The notes: generated by a model not told the origin, from the sequence alone. Counted from the first letter of the stretch, positions 43,777 to 52,506 are shown. The stretch is 64,000 nt of DNA from Sphingobium boeckii (GCF_014199215.1 NZ_JACIJC010000004.1:62001-126000), one strand, 5' to 3'. Numbers and translations: made by a program.

Positions 43777-44774
43777 AACGCCGCGATCGCGTCTGCCAGC
43801 GGGCGGATATCTGCTATGCTCTGGTTCCAGCTCGTCACCAGTCGCGCTTCCCCCGGTGCCCAATCATAGAAATCGAAGCCTATTCCACGGAGCGACGCGG
43901 CCTCATCGGGCGAAACGCGCAGGAACACCTCATTGGCTTCCACCGGATGGATCAGCCGATCACCCGCCGCATCCGCCAGCATCCGCGCCCCGGCATTGGC
44001 CGCACGGGCATTCTCCAGCCACAGATCATCGTCCAGCATCGCCAGGATCTGCGCCGCCATATAGCGGCCCTTGGAAAACAGGTGCCCCGCCCGCTTGCGC
44101 CTATAAGGCGTGGCGGCTGCCAGTTCCGGCTTGAAGAAGATCAGCGCCTCGGCGGACATGCCGCCATTCTTGACGAAACCAAAGCTCAGCACGTCGACAC
44201 CGGCGCGCCATGTCACATCCGCTGGCGAGCAGCCGAGGTGCGCGACGGCATTGGCGAAGCGCGCGCCATCCATATGGAAGCCCAGCCCCTTTTCGCGGCA
44301 CAGCGCACCCAATGCCGCCACCTCTGCGGGCGTGTAGACCTGCCCATATTCAGTCGCGTTGGTGATCGAAAGCGCGTGTGGCTGTACCTGATGCACATCG
44401 TCTCGGATGAGCGACAGCGCATGGCGCACCGCTTCTGCGGAAACCTTGGCCCCTGCGCCCTCCACCAGCATGAGCTTGGCACCATGCGTGTAGAATTCCG
44501 GCGCGCCGCATTCGTCATTCTGGATATGCGCCTCGCGGTGGCACAGCACCGCGCCATGCGGGGGGCAAAGCGCGGCCAGCGCGAGCGAATTCGCCGCTGT
44601 GCCGGTCGCGATCCAATGCGCCTTCACGTCCGTTTCGAACAGCGCCGAAAAACGCGCGTCGAGCTGCTGGCTCCACGCATCGCCATCATAAGCGGTGTCC
44701 ATCACGTTCGCGGCCGACAGCGCCTCCATGACAGCGGGGCACATTGGGGCGGCATTATCCGAAAAGAAACGCAT
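43773..44774 (-). CDS. Low-specificity threonine aldolase-like PLP enzyme
   Basis: The 333-residue protein matches the beta-eliminating lyase/threonine aldolase family: RFFSDNAAPMCPAVMEAL at the start, GTAANSLALAAL, HREAHIQNDE, FHMDGARFANAVAHL and the PLP-lysine segment VLSFGFVKNGG. It cleaves threonine or allo-threonine to glycine and acetaldehyde. The internal ATG used gives the length of E. coli LtaE (333); an upstream start would overlap the small gene before it. It is coupled to the EamA gene, which might export amino acids or aldehyde-related products. Confidence 0.9.
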   Translation of the reverse strand: MRFFSDNAAPMCPAVMEALSAANVMDTAYDGDAWSQQLDARFSALFETDVKAHWIATGTAANSLALAALCPPHGAVLCHREAHIQNDECGAPEFYTHGAKLMLVEGAGAKVSAEAVRHALSLIRDDVHQVQPHALSITNATEYGQVYTPAEVAALGALCREKGLGFHMDGARFANAVAHLGCSPADVTWRAGVDVLSFGFVKNGGMSAEALIFFKPELAAATPYRRKRAGHLFSKGRYMAAQILAMLDDDLWLENARAANAGARMLADAAGDRLIHPVEANEVFLRVSPDEAASLRGIGFDFYDWAPGEARLVTSWNQSIADIRPLADAIAAL

Positions 44775-44806
44775 GACCTGCGCATTGATACGCGCAGGGG
44801 CTGAGG

Positions 44807-44959
44807 TCAAGCCGCGCGGCGTTTGCGCGGCGCTTCAGGCTTTACGGGGCGTGGCGCATGGCGTCCCCAGAAATCATCGCCCCACAGCGCGCGCGCCGCC
44901 TGCTGCAGCGAGGGGGAATAATCGGCGAGGCTCGGCTCGCCCTGATTGATGCCGGACAT
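44807..44959 (-). CDS. 50-residue hypothetical protein
   Basis: A short frame of 50 codons has a near-ideal ribosome site (AAGGAG five to six bases before ATG) and ends 33 bases before the aldolase start. The product begins MSGINQGEPSLADYSPSLQQ, has the aromatic block ALWGDDFWGRHAPR, and ends with a basic tail (KRRAA). No membrane segment or known motif is seen. The ribosome site and position argue that it is the first gene of the aldolase-EamA unit. Confidence 0.65.
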   Translation of the reverse strand: MSGINQGEPSLADYSPSLQQAARALWGDDFWGRHAPRPVKPEAPRKRRAA

Positions 44960-45337
44960 GGACTGTCTCCTTGGAACGCGCTCTACGCGCTTCGAATGAC
45001 GGGGGTATGACGAACCGCGCTCATGCGGCGCGACGACACATCATCCCGTCTCTGTTCCGGAGCCATTTGCCGCTTTTCCAATATGCCATCGTTGACCTCC
45101 ATATACGGTCCACGAGGCAGCCCCCTCACGCGCGGGGCCGCGCTCATGCGCTTTAGCCTTTGGTATCGCGGGGCAAGCTGACCATCAAAAGCCGCGGGTC
45201 CGTCTGCTGATCGGCCGGACCGTCCGATGGCCTTTATTTCTACTGTTTCAATCGACAATACAAGCAAGCGAATATTGCAGGCGCAGAACATCCGCTTTCT
45301 GTTTCGCGATGCGCCGATCCCGGCTAACGGCTGGCGC
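44960..45337. other. Intergenic region, 378 bp
   Basis: It lies between the divergent 50-residue gene and the MATE gene. A plus-strand frame opens at 45227 and would lengthen the MATE protein by 37 residues; I judged it non-coding. A short palindrome CGGACCGTCCG near 45218 is the only symmetric element. No riboswitch or RNA gene was recognised. Confidence 0.5.
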
Positions 45338-46723
45338 ATGAACGGGGACGGTGGCTTGACGGAACGCAGCAAATGGCGGGTGGAGGCACGCGCGCTGATC
45401 GTGCTCGCGCTCCCGCTGATCATCGGCAACCTCGCCTGGTCGATCATCGCGGCCACCGATCTCCTGCTTCTGGGCAAGCTCGGTGCGGATGCGCTGGCAG
45501 CGGGCGCCTTGGGCGTGAACGTCTATAACGCCTTCATGATTTTCGGCATGGGCCTGGTCACTGCCGCGGCACCGATGATCGCCAGCGAGCGCGGCGCGAA
45601 ACGCCATTCGGTGCGCGATATTCGCCGCACGGTGCGCCAGGCGATGTGGGCCGCCGCCACCATCTGCCTGCCCTGCTGGCTGATCCTGTGGCATAGCGAG
45701 GCGATCCTGCTCGCCATGGGCCAGGATCGCGTGCTTTCCGCGGAAGCCGGAAAGTTCGTGCGCGTGCTTCAATGGGGGCTGCTGCCGTTCCTGTTCCATC
45801 TGGTGCTGCGCAACTATGTTTCCGCGCTCGAAAGACCGCTCTGGGGCGTATCGGTCGTGGTCGCCACCGTCTTCTTCAACGCCTTTGCCTGCTGGGTGCT
45901 GATCTTCGGCCAGTTCGGCTTGCCGCCGCTCGGGCTGGTCGGTGCCGGGATCGGTAGCGCACTTTCCGCGCTGTTCATGTTTCTCGGCATGATCGCGGTG
46001 GTCTATGCCGATCGGCAATTCCGGCGCTATCATCTGCTCGGGCGCTTCTGGCGCGCGGATTGGCAGCGGTATCGCGCCGTCTGGAAGATCGGCCTTCCGA
46101 TCGCGATCACGCTGGGGCTTGAGGTCACCGTGTTCAACGCCGCGGTGTTCCTGATGGGCCTGATCGATCGCCCCTCGCTGGCCGCACATGCCATCGCGAT
46201 CCAGATCGCCGCTTTGGCCTTCATGGTCCCGCTGGGCCTGGGCCAGGCGGCCACGGTGCGCGTCGGCTTCGCTTATGGCCGGCGCGATTCGGCAGCGATC
46301 GGCCGCGCGGGATGGCTCGCGCTGATCATGGGCACCGGCTTTGCCTGCGTGGCCGCCACGATCCTGATCGGTATCCCGCGCGTCCTGATCGGCGGCTTCC
46401 TCGATCTGGCCGATCCCGCCAATGCGGAGGTGGTCACGCTGGCCGTGTCGTTCCTGGCGGTCGCGGCGCTGTTCCAGATCGTGGACGGCGCGCAAGCCGT
46501 GGGGGCCGGCGTGCTGCGCGGTCTGCAGGATACCACGGTGCCGATGATCTATGCGGGCCTCGGCTATTGGGTGATCGGCATCGGCGTCGGCACGATCATG
46601 GCCTTCCCCTTGGGCTTCAAGGGTGTCGGCCTCTGGCTCGGACTGGCAAGCGGCCTCGGCACGGTGGCGGTGCTGATGGTGGTCAGATGGACACGGCGCG
46701 AAAAATTGGGGCTGGTGGCGTAA
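45338..46723 (+). CDS. MATE family efflux transporter
   Basis: The 461-residue protein has 12 membrane segments in the two-bundle MATE pattern (EARALIVLALPLIIGNLAWSIIAATDLLLLG, VFNAAVFLMGLI, QAVGAGVLRGLQDTTVPM). It exports cationic compounds or drugs with H+ or Na+. The chosen ATG starts just before the family's first helix. The following minus-strand MerC-like gene converges, with a 30-bp gap and no clear terminator. Confidence 0.9.
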   Translation: MNGDGGLTERSKWRVEARALIVLALPLIIGNLAWSIIAATDLLLLGKLGADALAAGALGVNVYNAFMIFGMGLVTAAAPMIASERGAKRHSVRDIRRTVRQAMWAAATICLPCWLILWHSEAILLAMGQDRVLSAEAGKFVRVLQWGLLPFLFHLVLRNYVSALERPLWGVSVVVATVFFNAFACWVLIFGQFGLPPLGLVGAGIGSALSALFMFLGMIAVVYADRQFRRYHLLGRFWRADWQRYRAVWKIGLPIAITLGLEVTVFNAAVFLMGLIDRPSLAAHAIAIQIAALAFMVPLGLGQAATVRVGFAYGRRDSAAIGRAGWLALIMGTGFACVAATILIGIPRVLIGGFLDLADPANAEVVTLAVSFLAVAALFQIVDGAQAVGAGVLRGLQDTTVPMIYAGLGYWVIGIGVGTIMAFPLGFKGVGLWLGLASGLGTVAVLMVVRWTRREKLGLVA

Positions 46724-46753
46724 GGATAGCCGCAGCGCTTCCGCGAGCGGTCC

Positions 46754-47122
46754 CTAGATTTCAGCGCGCCGGTTCAGATCATGGCCCAAGGCGACGATCA
46801 GCACGCCGACGATCGTGAAAACCACCTCCGCGCTGTCATGCGGCATGGTGAGCGCGCCCGCCATCACGCCCAAACCGAGCGCGCCGACGGCAGACGGCAT
46901 CATGAAGCCGTGCGACCAGATCCCGCGGCCCAACGCCACAGCACCCAGAGCGATCGCCAGCAGCAGCCCGGTTTCGTGAATGCGGTGATCCACCAAAATA
47001 CCGCCCGCGGATGCCAGAAACGCCACGAACACGGCGCTCGCCACGCAATGCGCAAGGCACAGCCCGGAAAGCCCCATGGCCATCCGGTCCATCCATCCAT
47101 TGCGCAAACCAAGCTGTTCCAC
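46754..47122 (-). CDS. MerC-domain membrane protein
   Basis: The 122-residue protein has four hydrophobic helices and the paired Cys of the MerC family (SGLCLAHCVAS). MerC proteins move metal ions across the inner membrane; outside mercury operons such genes are often linked to zinc or other metals. The start is a GTG with GGAG five bases upstream. No mer genes are near. The upstream sequence contains a weak Zur-like site. Confidence 0.75.
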   Translation of the reverse strand: MEQLGLRNGWMDRMAMGLSGLCLAHCVASAVFVAFLASAGGILVDHRIHETGLLLAIALGAVALGRGIWSHGFMMPSAVGALGLGVMAGALTMPHDSAEVVFTIVGVLIVALGHDLNRRAEI

Positions 47123-47167
47123 ACCGACTCCAGATCGAAACGATATAAAGTCTCTGCCACGGCAAGG

Positions 47168-47185
47168 GACAAGTTACAACATCAC
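47168..47185. promoter_or_regulatory. Weak Zur-like site upstream of the MerC-like gene
   Basis: On the minus strand the sequence GTGATGTTGTAACTTGTC resembles the Zur box core (ATGTTATAACAT), matching about 11 of 14 central positions. It lies ~46 bases before the GTG start. Its own dyad symmetry is weak. Confidence 0.25.
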
Positions 47186-47298
47186 ATTTGCCGAGCATGG
47201 CACCAACCGGATCTAGATTTCGCTCATCGGGATCTCCAACTCTTATCGCGACAAATAATCCAAGTCCTCAAATAACAGTTTTTCACAATTTCGATATT

Positions 47299-47312
47299 TT
47301 GTAATATTACAA
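47299..47312. promoter_or_regulatory. Palindrome TTGTAATATTACAA
   Basis: A perfect 14-bp palindrome is followed four bases later by a further TTGTAA half-site at 47316-47321. It lies about 160 bases before the PEP-CTERM gene and 180 bases before the MerC-like gene. A dimeric repressor or activator site is likely. Confidence 0.45.
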
Positions 47313-47335
47313 TTGTTGTAATTTGCGCCCTGATG

Positions 47336-47365
47336 CCAATGTTCTCAATATATTAATAACATTGG
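47336..47365. promoter_or_regulatory. Inverted repeat CCAATGTT-N14-AACATTGG
   Basis: Perfect 8-bp arms stand 14 bases apart in an AT-rich stretch about 110 bases upstream of the PEP-CTERM start. The arrangement suits an operator contacted on two successive major grooves, or a cruciform. Confidence 0.5.
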
Positions 47366-47472
47366 ACATTTCTTATAATTCCCGTTTCGGCACAGGATTG
47401 ATTGCCTAGATTTATTACTTAATAATCTCACAAATGTTCAGCGTATTTGGATCTTATAAGGGACGATTATTT

Positions 47473-48276
47473 GTGAGAAAAACGACAATGCAAATTCGCA
47501 TGGCCGTGTCACTGTTACTGGCAGGCGTTGCGGCAATGCCTTCGGCGGCAAGCGCCGAGATCGTTCAGGCGGCTGACATCACGCTGGTTCAGAATGCGCT
47601 GCAGAACAACAAATACAGCGTGAATGGCACAGCAAGCTTTCAATTCGGCGGTGTCAACGTGATCAACGTCAAGAATCAGGGCGAGTTGCTTTCTTTCTGC
47701 AGCCAGTTCTTCATCGGCGGCGCTGATGGAGACGTGGACATCACGCCCGGCCTCGCCCTGTTCACGCCGCTTCGTCAGCAGCAGATCGCGGCGCTGTTTT
47801 CCAACGCGCTACCGCTCTTCAATCTGGCCGCCGACAATTATCGCGCGCTCAACGGTGGAAGCCTGGCGTATAATCCCGCGCTGGATGCTGAATTCAATGG
47901 ATCGTCTGCGACGAATTATGCGCGCTATGGTGCGGCGCTTCAGAACGCGTTCTGGGAAATCACGGATGAGACCGCGCCGGGCGCCAGCCTCGATCTCGCC
48001 TCGGGCAATTTCGGCGTCTTTTCCGGCCGTTTCGATGCCGAACGCGATCAATTGTCCAGCGATTGGTTGGCCAATGTGCGGGATGGGACATGGACCGACA
48101 ATGGCGGGGTCAATTATTTCTACGCCGATTCGGGCAGCAATCAGGATCATCTTTGGGTTTCGACCGCGGCTGTTCCCGAACCCGCCACCTGGGCGATGAT
48201 GATCACTGGATTCGGCTTCATCGGCAGCGGAATGCGCCGCCGTTCGGCCAAGATGGCGATCGCCCTGGCCGCATGA
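47473..48276 (+). CDS. Exported PEPxxWA-CTERM sorting domain protein
   Basis: The 267-residue protein has a signal peptide (about 1-28, ending SAASA) and ends with the sorting signal VPEPATWAMMITGFGFIGSGMRRR, a hydrophobic helix and basic tail recognised by an exosortase. The middle has no known domain; it is rich in Asn, Ala and aromatic residues (AQNAFWEITDETAPGASLDL-like blocks) and has few Cys. I chose a GTG start because AAGGGA lies eight bases upstream; the first ATG is too far from it. Such proteins go to the cell surface or exopolysaccharide layer. Two strong palindromes lie in its promoter. Confidence 0.85.
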   Translation: MRKTTMQIRMAVSLLLAGVAAMPSAASAEIVQAADITLVQNALQNNKYSVNGTASFQFGGVNVINVKNQGELLSFCSQFFIGGADGDVDITPGLALFTPLRQQQIAALFSNALPLFNLAADNYRALNGGSLAYNPALDAEFNGSSATNYARYGAALQNAFWEITDETAPGASLDLASGNFGVFSGRFDAERDQLSSDWLANVRDGTWTDNGGVNYFYADSGSNQDHLWVSTAAVPEPATWAMMITGFGFIGSGMRRRSAKMAIALAA

Positions 48277-48322
48277 CTCACGCCGCCTTGAACGCGCCTT
48301 CCCGGTGCGGCATAGGCGGCGC

Positions 48323-49357
48323 ATGTCTTTCCCACGCCCGCCCCTGCCCCGCCCGGCCGCCATTGCGCACTGGCTGCTCTTCATCGCGGCGCTCGTCTTT
48401 GCGATGGTCGTGGTCGGCGGGATCACGCGGCTGACGGAATCGGGGCTTTCGATCACCGAATGGAAACCCGTGACCGGCACGCTGCCGCCGTTGAACGAAG
48501 CGGCCTGGCTGGAGGCGTTTGCGAAATATCAGCAGATTCCGGAATATAGCCAGATCAACCAGGGCATGAGCCTGGCGGATTTCAAATTCATCTTCTTCTG
48601 GGAATATCTGCACCGGTTGCTGGGGCGCGTGATCGGAATGGCCTTTGCGTTGCCGCTGATCTGGTTCGCCTGGCGGCGCGCGATCCCCAAGGGTTATGGG
48701 CCGCGGCTCGTGGCCCTGCTGGCGCTTGGCGGGCTGCAGGGCGCGATCGGCTGGTGGATGGTGAAATCGGGCCTCACGCTGCGCACCGATGTCAGCCATT
48801 TCCGGCTGGCAGTGCACCTGCTCACCGCGCTCTTGATCATCGGTGGACTGATCTGGACCGCGCTCGATCTGAAAGCGCTGGCGGCCGATCCCGCCGCTCG
48901 CCCGGCGCGCCTCACGGCATTCGGTCTGTTCGTGGCCGTCATCCTGCTGATCCAGCTCCTGTTTGGCGCATTCACTGCCGGCCTCAATGCCGGCTATGTC
49001 TCCAACACCTGGCCGCTGATGAATGATCACCTCTTCCCCCAGGGCGTCACATGGCTGGGCTCAGCCGTGGCCACAATCGCGAACGATCCATTCCTCATCC
49101 ATTTCATCCATCGCTGGTGGGCCTGGGTCGCGCTGATCGCACTCGCCATGCTTGCGCGCCGCGTGAAAGCCGCAGGCGTCCGCCCCGCCTCGATCGCGAT
49201 CCACAGCGCCATCGGGACGCAGATCCTGCTCGGCATCGCCACCGTCCTGACCGGGATCAGCCTGTGGGTGTCCGTCCTGCATCAGGCTGTCGGCGCGCTG
49301 GTCGTGGCCAGCGCCGCTTGGGGACTGCATGTCATAGGTCGGCGTCAGGCGCGATAA
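48323..49357 (+). CDS. ctaA: Heme A synthase (COX15/CtaA family)
   Basis: The 344-residue protein has about eight membrane helices and the conserved heme-ligand His set: WEYLHRLLGR, HFRLAVHLL, MNDHLFP and FIHRWWAW. The glutamate-containing LTESGLSITEWKPVTGTLPP block is diagnostic. It oxidises heme O to heme A for the aa3 cytochrome oxidase. The ATG chosen starts six codons inside the longer frame and places a short N-terminus before the first helix. Confidence 0.93.
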   Translation: MSFPRPPLPRPAAIAHWLLFIAALVFAMVVVGGITRLTESGLSITEWKPVTGTLPPLNEAAWLEAFAKYQQIPEYSQINQGMSLADFKFIFFWEYLHRLLGRVIGMAFALPLIWFAWRRAIPKGYGPRLVALLALGGLQGAIGWWMVKSGLTLRTDVSHFRLAVHLLTALLIIGGLIWTALDLKALAADPAARPARLTAFGLFVAVILLIQLLFGAFTAGLNAGYVSNTWPLMNDHLFPQGVTWLGSAVATIANDPFLIHFIHRWWAWVALIALAMLARRVKAAGVRPASIAIHSAIGTQILLGIATVLTGISLWVSVLHQAVGALVVASAAWGLHVIGRRQAR

Positions 49358-49414
49358 AGCCGCCATAAATAGTGAGTGGTATTTAGATACCCTCCATGAA
49401 ACGCCCGGTTTATC

Positions 49415-49443
49415 TTGACTTCCAAAGGGTGGAGCGTCATTAG
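49415..49443 (+). promoter_or_regulatory. Likely sigma-70 promoter of rplM-rpsI
   Basis: TTGACT at 49415-49420 and CATTAG at 49438-49443 are 17 bases apart, upstream of the leader hairpin and about 65 bases before rplM. The -10 match is weak, as is usual in alphaproteobacteria. Confidence 0.45.
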
Positions 49444-49452
49444 CCCCGTCAA

Positions 49453-49480
49453 CAGCGCCGCCTTGCGAAGGGCGGCGTTG
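49453..49480 (+). promoter_or_regulatory. GC-rich hairpin in the rplM leader
   Basis: Bases 49453-49480 fold into an ~11-bp stem with a GCGA tetraloop (stem core CGCCGCC/GGGCGGCG). It ends about 14 bases before the ribosome site AAGGT of rplM. It may mediate feedback control by L13 or attenuation; no T-run of terminator quality follows. Confidence 0.5.
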
Positions 49481-49508
49481 CTTGTTTCAATCATAAAGGT
49501 CCAGGCCA

Positions 49509-49988
49509 ATGCAGGCGCTGTATAAGACCACAAGGTCGATCAAACCGACCGAAGTGGAAAAAAAGTGGCATATCATTGACGCGGAGGGTCTGGTCGTTGG
49601 CCGCCTCGCCGTCGTCATCGCCGATCTTCTCCGCGGCAAGCACAAGCCGAGCTACACCCCGCACATCGATTGCGGTGACAATGTCATCGTCATCAATGCA
49701 GACAAGGTGCGCTTCACCGGCAACAAGCTGAAGGGCAAGATCTATTATCGCCACACCGGCTATGCCGGCGGCATCAAGGGCGTCACCGCCGGCAAGATCC
49801 TCGAAGGTCGCTTTCCGGAGCGCATCATCGAAAAGGCCGTGGAACGCATGATTCCCCGTGGTCCGCTCGGCCGCCAGCAGATGCGCAACCTGCGCACGTA
49901 CAATGGCACTGAGCATCCGCACGCTAGCCTCAAGCCTGAAGTCCTCGATGTCGCGGCTATGAACCGCAAGAACAAGGTGGGTGCCTGA
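49509..49988 (+). CDS. rplM: 50S ribosomal protein L13
   Basis: The 159-residue protein matches L13 throughout: [73 protein letters not shown] and [23 protein letters not shown] lies eight bases before the ATG. It forms the usual two-gene unit with rpsI, whose start overlaps its stop by one base (TGATG). Confidence 0.98.
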   Translation: MQALYKTTRSIKPTEVEKKWHIIDAEGLVVGRLAVVIADLLRGKHKPSYTPHIDCGDNVIVINADKVRFTGNKLKGKIYYRHTGYAGGIKGVTAGKILEGRFPERIIEKAVERMIPRGPLGRQQMRNLRTYNGTEHPHASLKPEVLDVAAMNRKNKVGA

Positions 49989-50548
49989 TGTCCGATACCC
50001 GTCAATCGCTGTCTGATCTCAAGGATCTGGCTGCCGTAACCCCCGCCGCCGAAGCGCCTGCCGCGACCGAAGCCGCTGCGCCTGCCGCAGCCGCCGAAGA
50101 AGCCGCGCCGGAAGCGCCTTATGTCGAGCCGATGCCGCTGCGCGAGCAGATCATCGACGCGCAGGGCCGCGCTTATGCAACCGGCCGCCGCAAGGATGCC
50201 GTGGCCCGCGTGTGGATCAAGCCCGGTTCGGGCAAGATCACCGTCAACGGCCGCGATCAGGAAGTGTATTTCGCTCGTCCTACGCTGCGTCTGGTGCTCA
50301 ACCAGCCATTCGGCATCGCCGGTCGCGAAGGCGCCTATGATGTCGTCGCCACCGTCAAGGGCGGCGGACTTTCCGGCCAGGCCGGTGCGGTCAAGCATGG
50401 CATCAGCCAAGCGCTGACCAAGTTCGAGCCGATCCTGCGCGCACCGGTGAAGGCTGCAGGGTTCCTGACCCGCGACAGCCGCACCGTCGAGCGCAAGAAA
50501 TACGGCAAGGCCAAGGCGCGCAAGAGCTTCCAGTTCTCGAAGCGCTAA
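49988..50548 (+). CDS. rpsI: 30S ribosomal protein S9
   Basis: The 186-residue protein carries a complete S9 domain ([28 protein letters not shown] … [22 protein letters not shown]) behind an extension of about 55 residues rich in Ala, Pro and Glu. Shorter extensions of this type are normal in alphaproteobacterial S9; E. coli S9 has only ~130 residues. The basic C-terminal tail that reaches the P site is intact. A strong terminator follows 35 bases after the stop. Confidence 0.98.
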   Translation: MSDTRQSLSDLKDLAAVTPAAEAPAATEAAAPAAAAEEAAPEAPYVEPMPLREQIIDAQGRAYATGRRKDAVARVWIKPGSGKITVNGRDQEVYFARPTLRLVLNQPFGIAGREGAYDVVATVKGGGLSGQAGAVKHGISQALTKFEPILRAPVKAAGFLTRDSRTVERKKYGKAKARKSFQFSKR

Positions 50549-50583
50549 AAAGCAACCGGGATTTCGATCCTGCAAGACAAAAG

Positions 50584-50612
50584 AAAAGGGGCCGGAAACG
50601 GTCCCTTTTTTT
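50584..50612 (+). terminator. Rho-independent terminator of rplM-rpsI
   Basis: AAAAGGGGCCG, loop GAAA, CGGTCCC and a run of seven T form a classic terminator just after rpsI. Confidence 0.92.
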
Positions 50613-50634
50613 GCACACCGAAGATAGCATGGAC

Positions 50635-50672
50635 ATCATCCATATATCTGTTAATCCAGATATATGGATGAT
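50635..50672. promoter_or_regulatory. 38-bp palindromic operator overlapping the arsR start
   Basis: Perfect 16-bp arms ATCATCCATATATCTG and CAGATATATGGATGAT flank a 6-base centre (TTAATC). The right arm contains the arsR start codon at 50664. A dimeric ArsR repressor binding here would block both transcription and, at the DNA level, the very start of the gene. Confidence 0.8.
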
Positions 50673-50993
50673 GATTCGGCTATTCTTGCGTTCGCCGCCC
50701 TGTCGCAAGGAACGCGACTGGAAACCTTCCGCTTGCTGGTGCGCCACGAACCCTCCGGCTTGCCGCAGGGCGAAATCGCTCTTCAATTGGGCATCCCGCA
50801 AAATACGATGTCCACCCATCTGGCGATATTGGCGCGCGCCGGCCTGGTGATGTCGCAACGCCAAAGCCGATCCGTCATCTATCGCGCCGATCTTGCCGGC
50901 CTGCGCACTTTGCTTGTCTACCTTCTCAAGGATTGCTGCGGTAGGAATGCCGATCTGTGCGCACCGCTGATTGCCGAATTGACCTGCTGCTGA
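50664..50993 (+). CDS. arsR: ArsR family metalloregulator
   Basis: The 109-residue protein has the ArsR winged helix (ALSQGTRLETFRLLVRHEPSGLPQGEIALQLGIPQNTMSTHLAILARAGLVMSQRQSRSVIYRA). Its C-terminal tail carries Cys residues (KDCCGRN, DLC, LTCC) suited to binding As(III). The usual CVC site in the DNA-recognition helix is absent, so this is a C-terminal-Cys type. The ATG lies inside a palindromic operator with no ribosome site upstream, implying a leaderless or very short-leader transcript. arsC follows 14 bases after its stop. Confidence 0.9.
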   Translation: MDDDSAILAFAALSQGTRLETFRLLVRHEPSGLPQGEIALQLGIPQNTMSTHLAILARAGLVMSQRQSRSVIYRADLAGLRTLLVYLLKDCCGRNADLCAPLIAELTCC

Positions 50994-51007
50994 ACGGAGC
51001 GCCCGCT

Positions 51008-51430
51008 ATGCCTCAAGACGTCATCATCTATCACAATCCGGCCTGCGAAACGTCTCGCAACACGCTTGGGATGATCCGGCAATCGGGTCTTGAGCCGCAT
51101 ATCATCGAATATCTCAAAACCCCGCCGAGCCGGGCCATGCTCGTACAATTGATCGCGCGCGCAGGATTGACGCCGCGCGCACTGCTGCGACGGAAAGGCA
51201 CGCCCTATGCCGAATTGGGGCTGGACGATGAAACATTGTCCGACGATGCGCTCCTCGACGCCATGATGGATCATCCCATTCTCATCAATCGCCCGATCGT
51301 CCTCTCGGATCGGGGCGTCCGGCTCTGTCGTCCCTCCGAGGTCGTTCTGGAGATATTGCCTGCCATGCTCGCATCGGCCTTTGTCAAAGAGGATGGCGAC
51401 GTGGTTCGCGATGAGCGGCGGCGGGGATGA
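51008..51430 (+). CDS. arsC: Arsenate reductase, glutaredoxin-dependent type
   Basis: The 140-residue protein has the catalytic Cys in [12 protein letters not shown] (about residue 12), the Arg-rich region and the [26 protein letters not shown] block of the E. coli plasmid-type ArsC. It reduces arsenate to arsenite with glutathione and glutaredoxin. The ATG chosen starts the conserved fold; the 17-codon longer frame overlaps arsR. It overlaps acr3 by four bases (ATGA). Confidence 0.93.
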   Translation: MPQDVIIYHNPACETSRNTLGMIRQSGLEPHIIEYLKTPPSRAMLVQLIARAGLTPRALLRRKGTPYAELGLDDETLSDDALLDAMMDHPILINRPIVLSDRGVRLCRPSEVVLEILPAMLASAFVKEDGDVVRDERRRG

Positions 51431-52506
51431 TCGAAATTCCAACGGTGCCGATACCGGGCCGCCTGTCTTTTCTCGATCGTTATCTGACGCTCTGGATCTT
51501 CGTAGCCATGGCGCTGGGGGTGATCCTGGGCACCCTCTTTCCCGGCGTGCCCGAAGCGCTGAACCGGGCGTCGATCGGCTCCACCAATGTGCCCATCGCC
51601 ATCGGCCTGATCCTCATGATGTATCCGCCGCTCGCGCGCGTGCGCTATGAGGAACTGCCCAAGGTTTTTCAGGACAAACGCATTCTGGCGCTGTCGCTCG
51701 TACAGAATTGGATCATCGGCCCCGTGCTGATGTTTGCCCTGGCGGTCGTGTTCCTGCGGGATCAACCGGCTTACATGACCGGGGTCATTCTGATCGGTCT
51801 GGCCCGCTGCATCGCCATGGTGCTGGTGTGGAACACGCTTGCCAAAGGCGACAATCAATATGCGGCTGGGCTGGTCGCATTTAATTCGATCTTCCAGATC
51901 CTGTTTTTCAGTGTCTACGCATGGTTGTTTCTCACCCTTCTTCCGCCGCTTTTCGGCTTGGAAGGGCAGATGATCCACGTCGGTTTCTGGACCATTGCAG
52001 AGGCGGTGCTGGTCTATCTGGGCCTTCCGTTTCTGGCGGGATTCCTGACGCGGCGCATCCTGACCACCGTGAAGGGCGCGGATTGGTATGAACGTGTCTT
52101 CATTCCGCGCATCGCGCCGATCACATTGGCCGCCCTGCTGTTCACGATCATGGCGATGTTCAGCCTGAAAGGCGGCGATGTGGTGCGGCTGCCCTTTGAT
52201 GCCGTGCGGATCGCGATCCCCCTGACGCTCTATTTCGTGGCGCAATTCCTCATCAGCTTTTTCATGGGCAAGCTGATCGCGGCTGATTATCCCCGCACCA
52301 CCGCCATCGCCTTCACCGCAGCAGGCAATAATTTCGAATTGGCCATCGCCGTCGCCATCGCCACCTTCGGCCTTGCGTCCCCCGTGGCGTTTGCGGCCGT
52401 AATCGGTCCGCTGGTAGAGGTGCCCGTTCTCATTCTTCTGGTTCACGTCGCGCTCCGCCTCGGCCACCGCTGGTTTCCCGCCACCGTGCCCAAGGCCATG
52501 ACATGA
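51427..52506 (+). CDS. ACR3-type arsenite efflux permease
   Basis: The 359-residue protein has ten membrane helices and the ACR3 signatures: [56 protein letters not shown] with the conserved Cys, and [20 protein letters not shown]. It extrudes arsenite made by ArsC, driven by the proton motive force. It overlaps both neighbours by four bases, so arsC-acr3-arsH is tightly coupled. Confidence 0.94.
   Translation: MIEIPTVPIPGRLSFLDRYLTLWIFVAMALGVILGTLFPGVPEALNRASIGSTNVPIAIGLILMMYPPLARVRYEELPKVFQDKRILALSLVQNWIIGPVLMFALAVVFLRDQPAYMTGVILIGLARCIAMVLVWNTLAKGDNQYAAGLVAFNSIFQILFFSVYAWLFLTLLPPLFGLEGQMIHVGFWTIAEAVLVYLGLPFLAGFLTRRILTTVKGADWYERVFIPRIAPITLAALLFTIMAMFSLKGGDVVRLPFDAVRIAIPLTLYFVAQFLISFFMGKLIAADYPRTTAIAFTAAGNNFELAIAVAIATFGLASPVAFAAVIGPLVEVPVLILLVHVALRLGHRWFPATVPKAMT

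Larger units (their letters stand above)
47123..47472. other. AT-rich divergent promoter region, 350 bp
   Basis: This lies between the MerC-like gene and the PEP-CTERM gene. The right two thirds (about 47260-47470) are much more AT-rich than the flanking genes and carry two strong palindromes, listed separately. No gene is seen in it. Confidence 0.6.

Noticed and set aside
45248-46495. 415-codon minus-strand frame over the MATE gene
   Set aside because: Antisense shadow of a membrane protein.
46754-47122. Reading the MerC-like gene as part of a mercury operon
   Set aside because: No merR, merA, merT or merP nearby; the Cys pair alone does not prove mercury transport.
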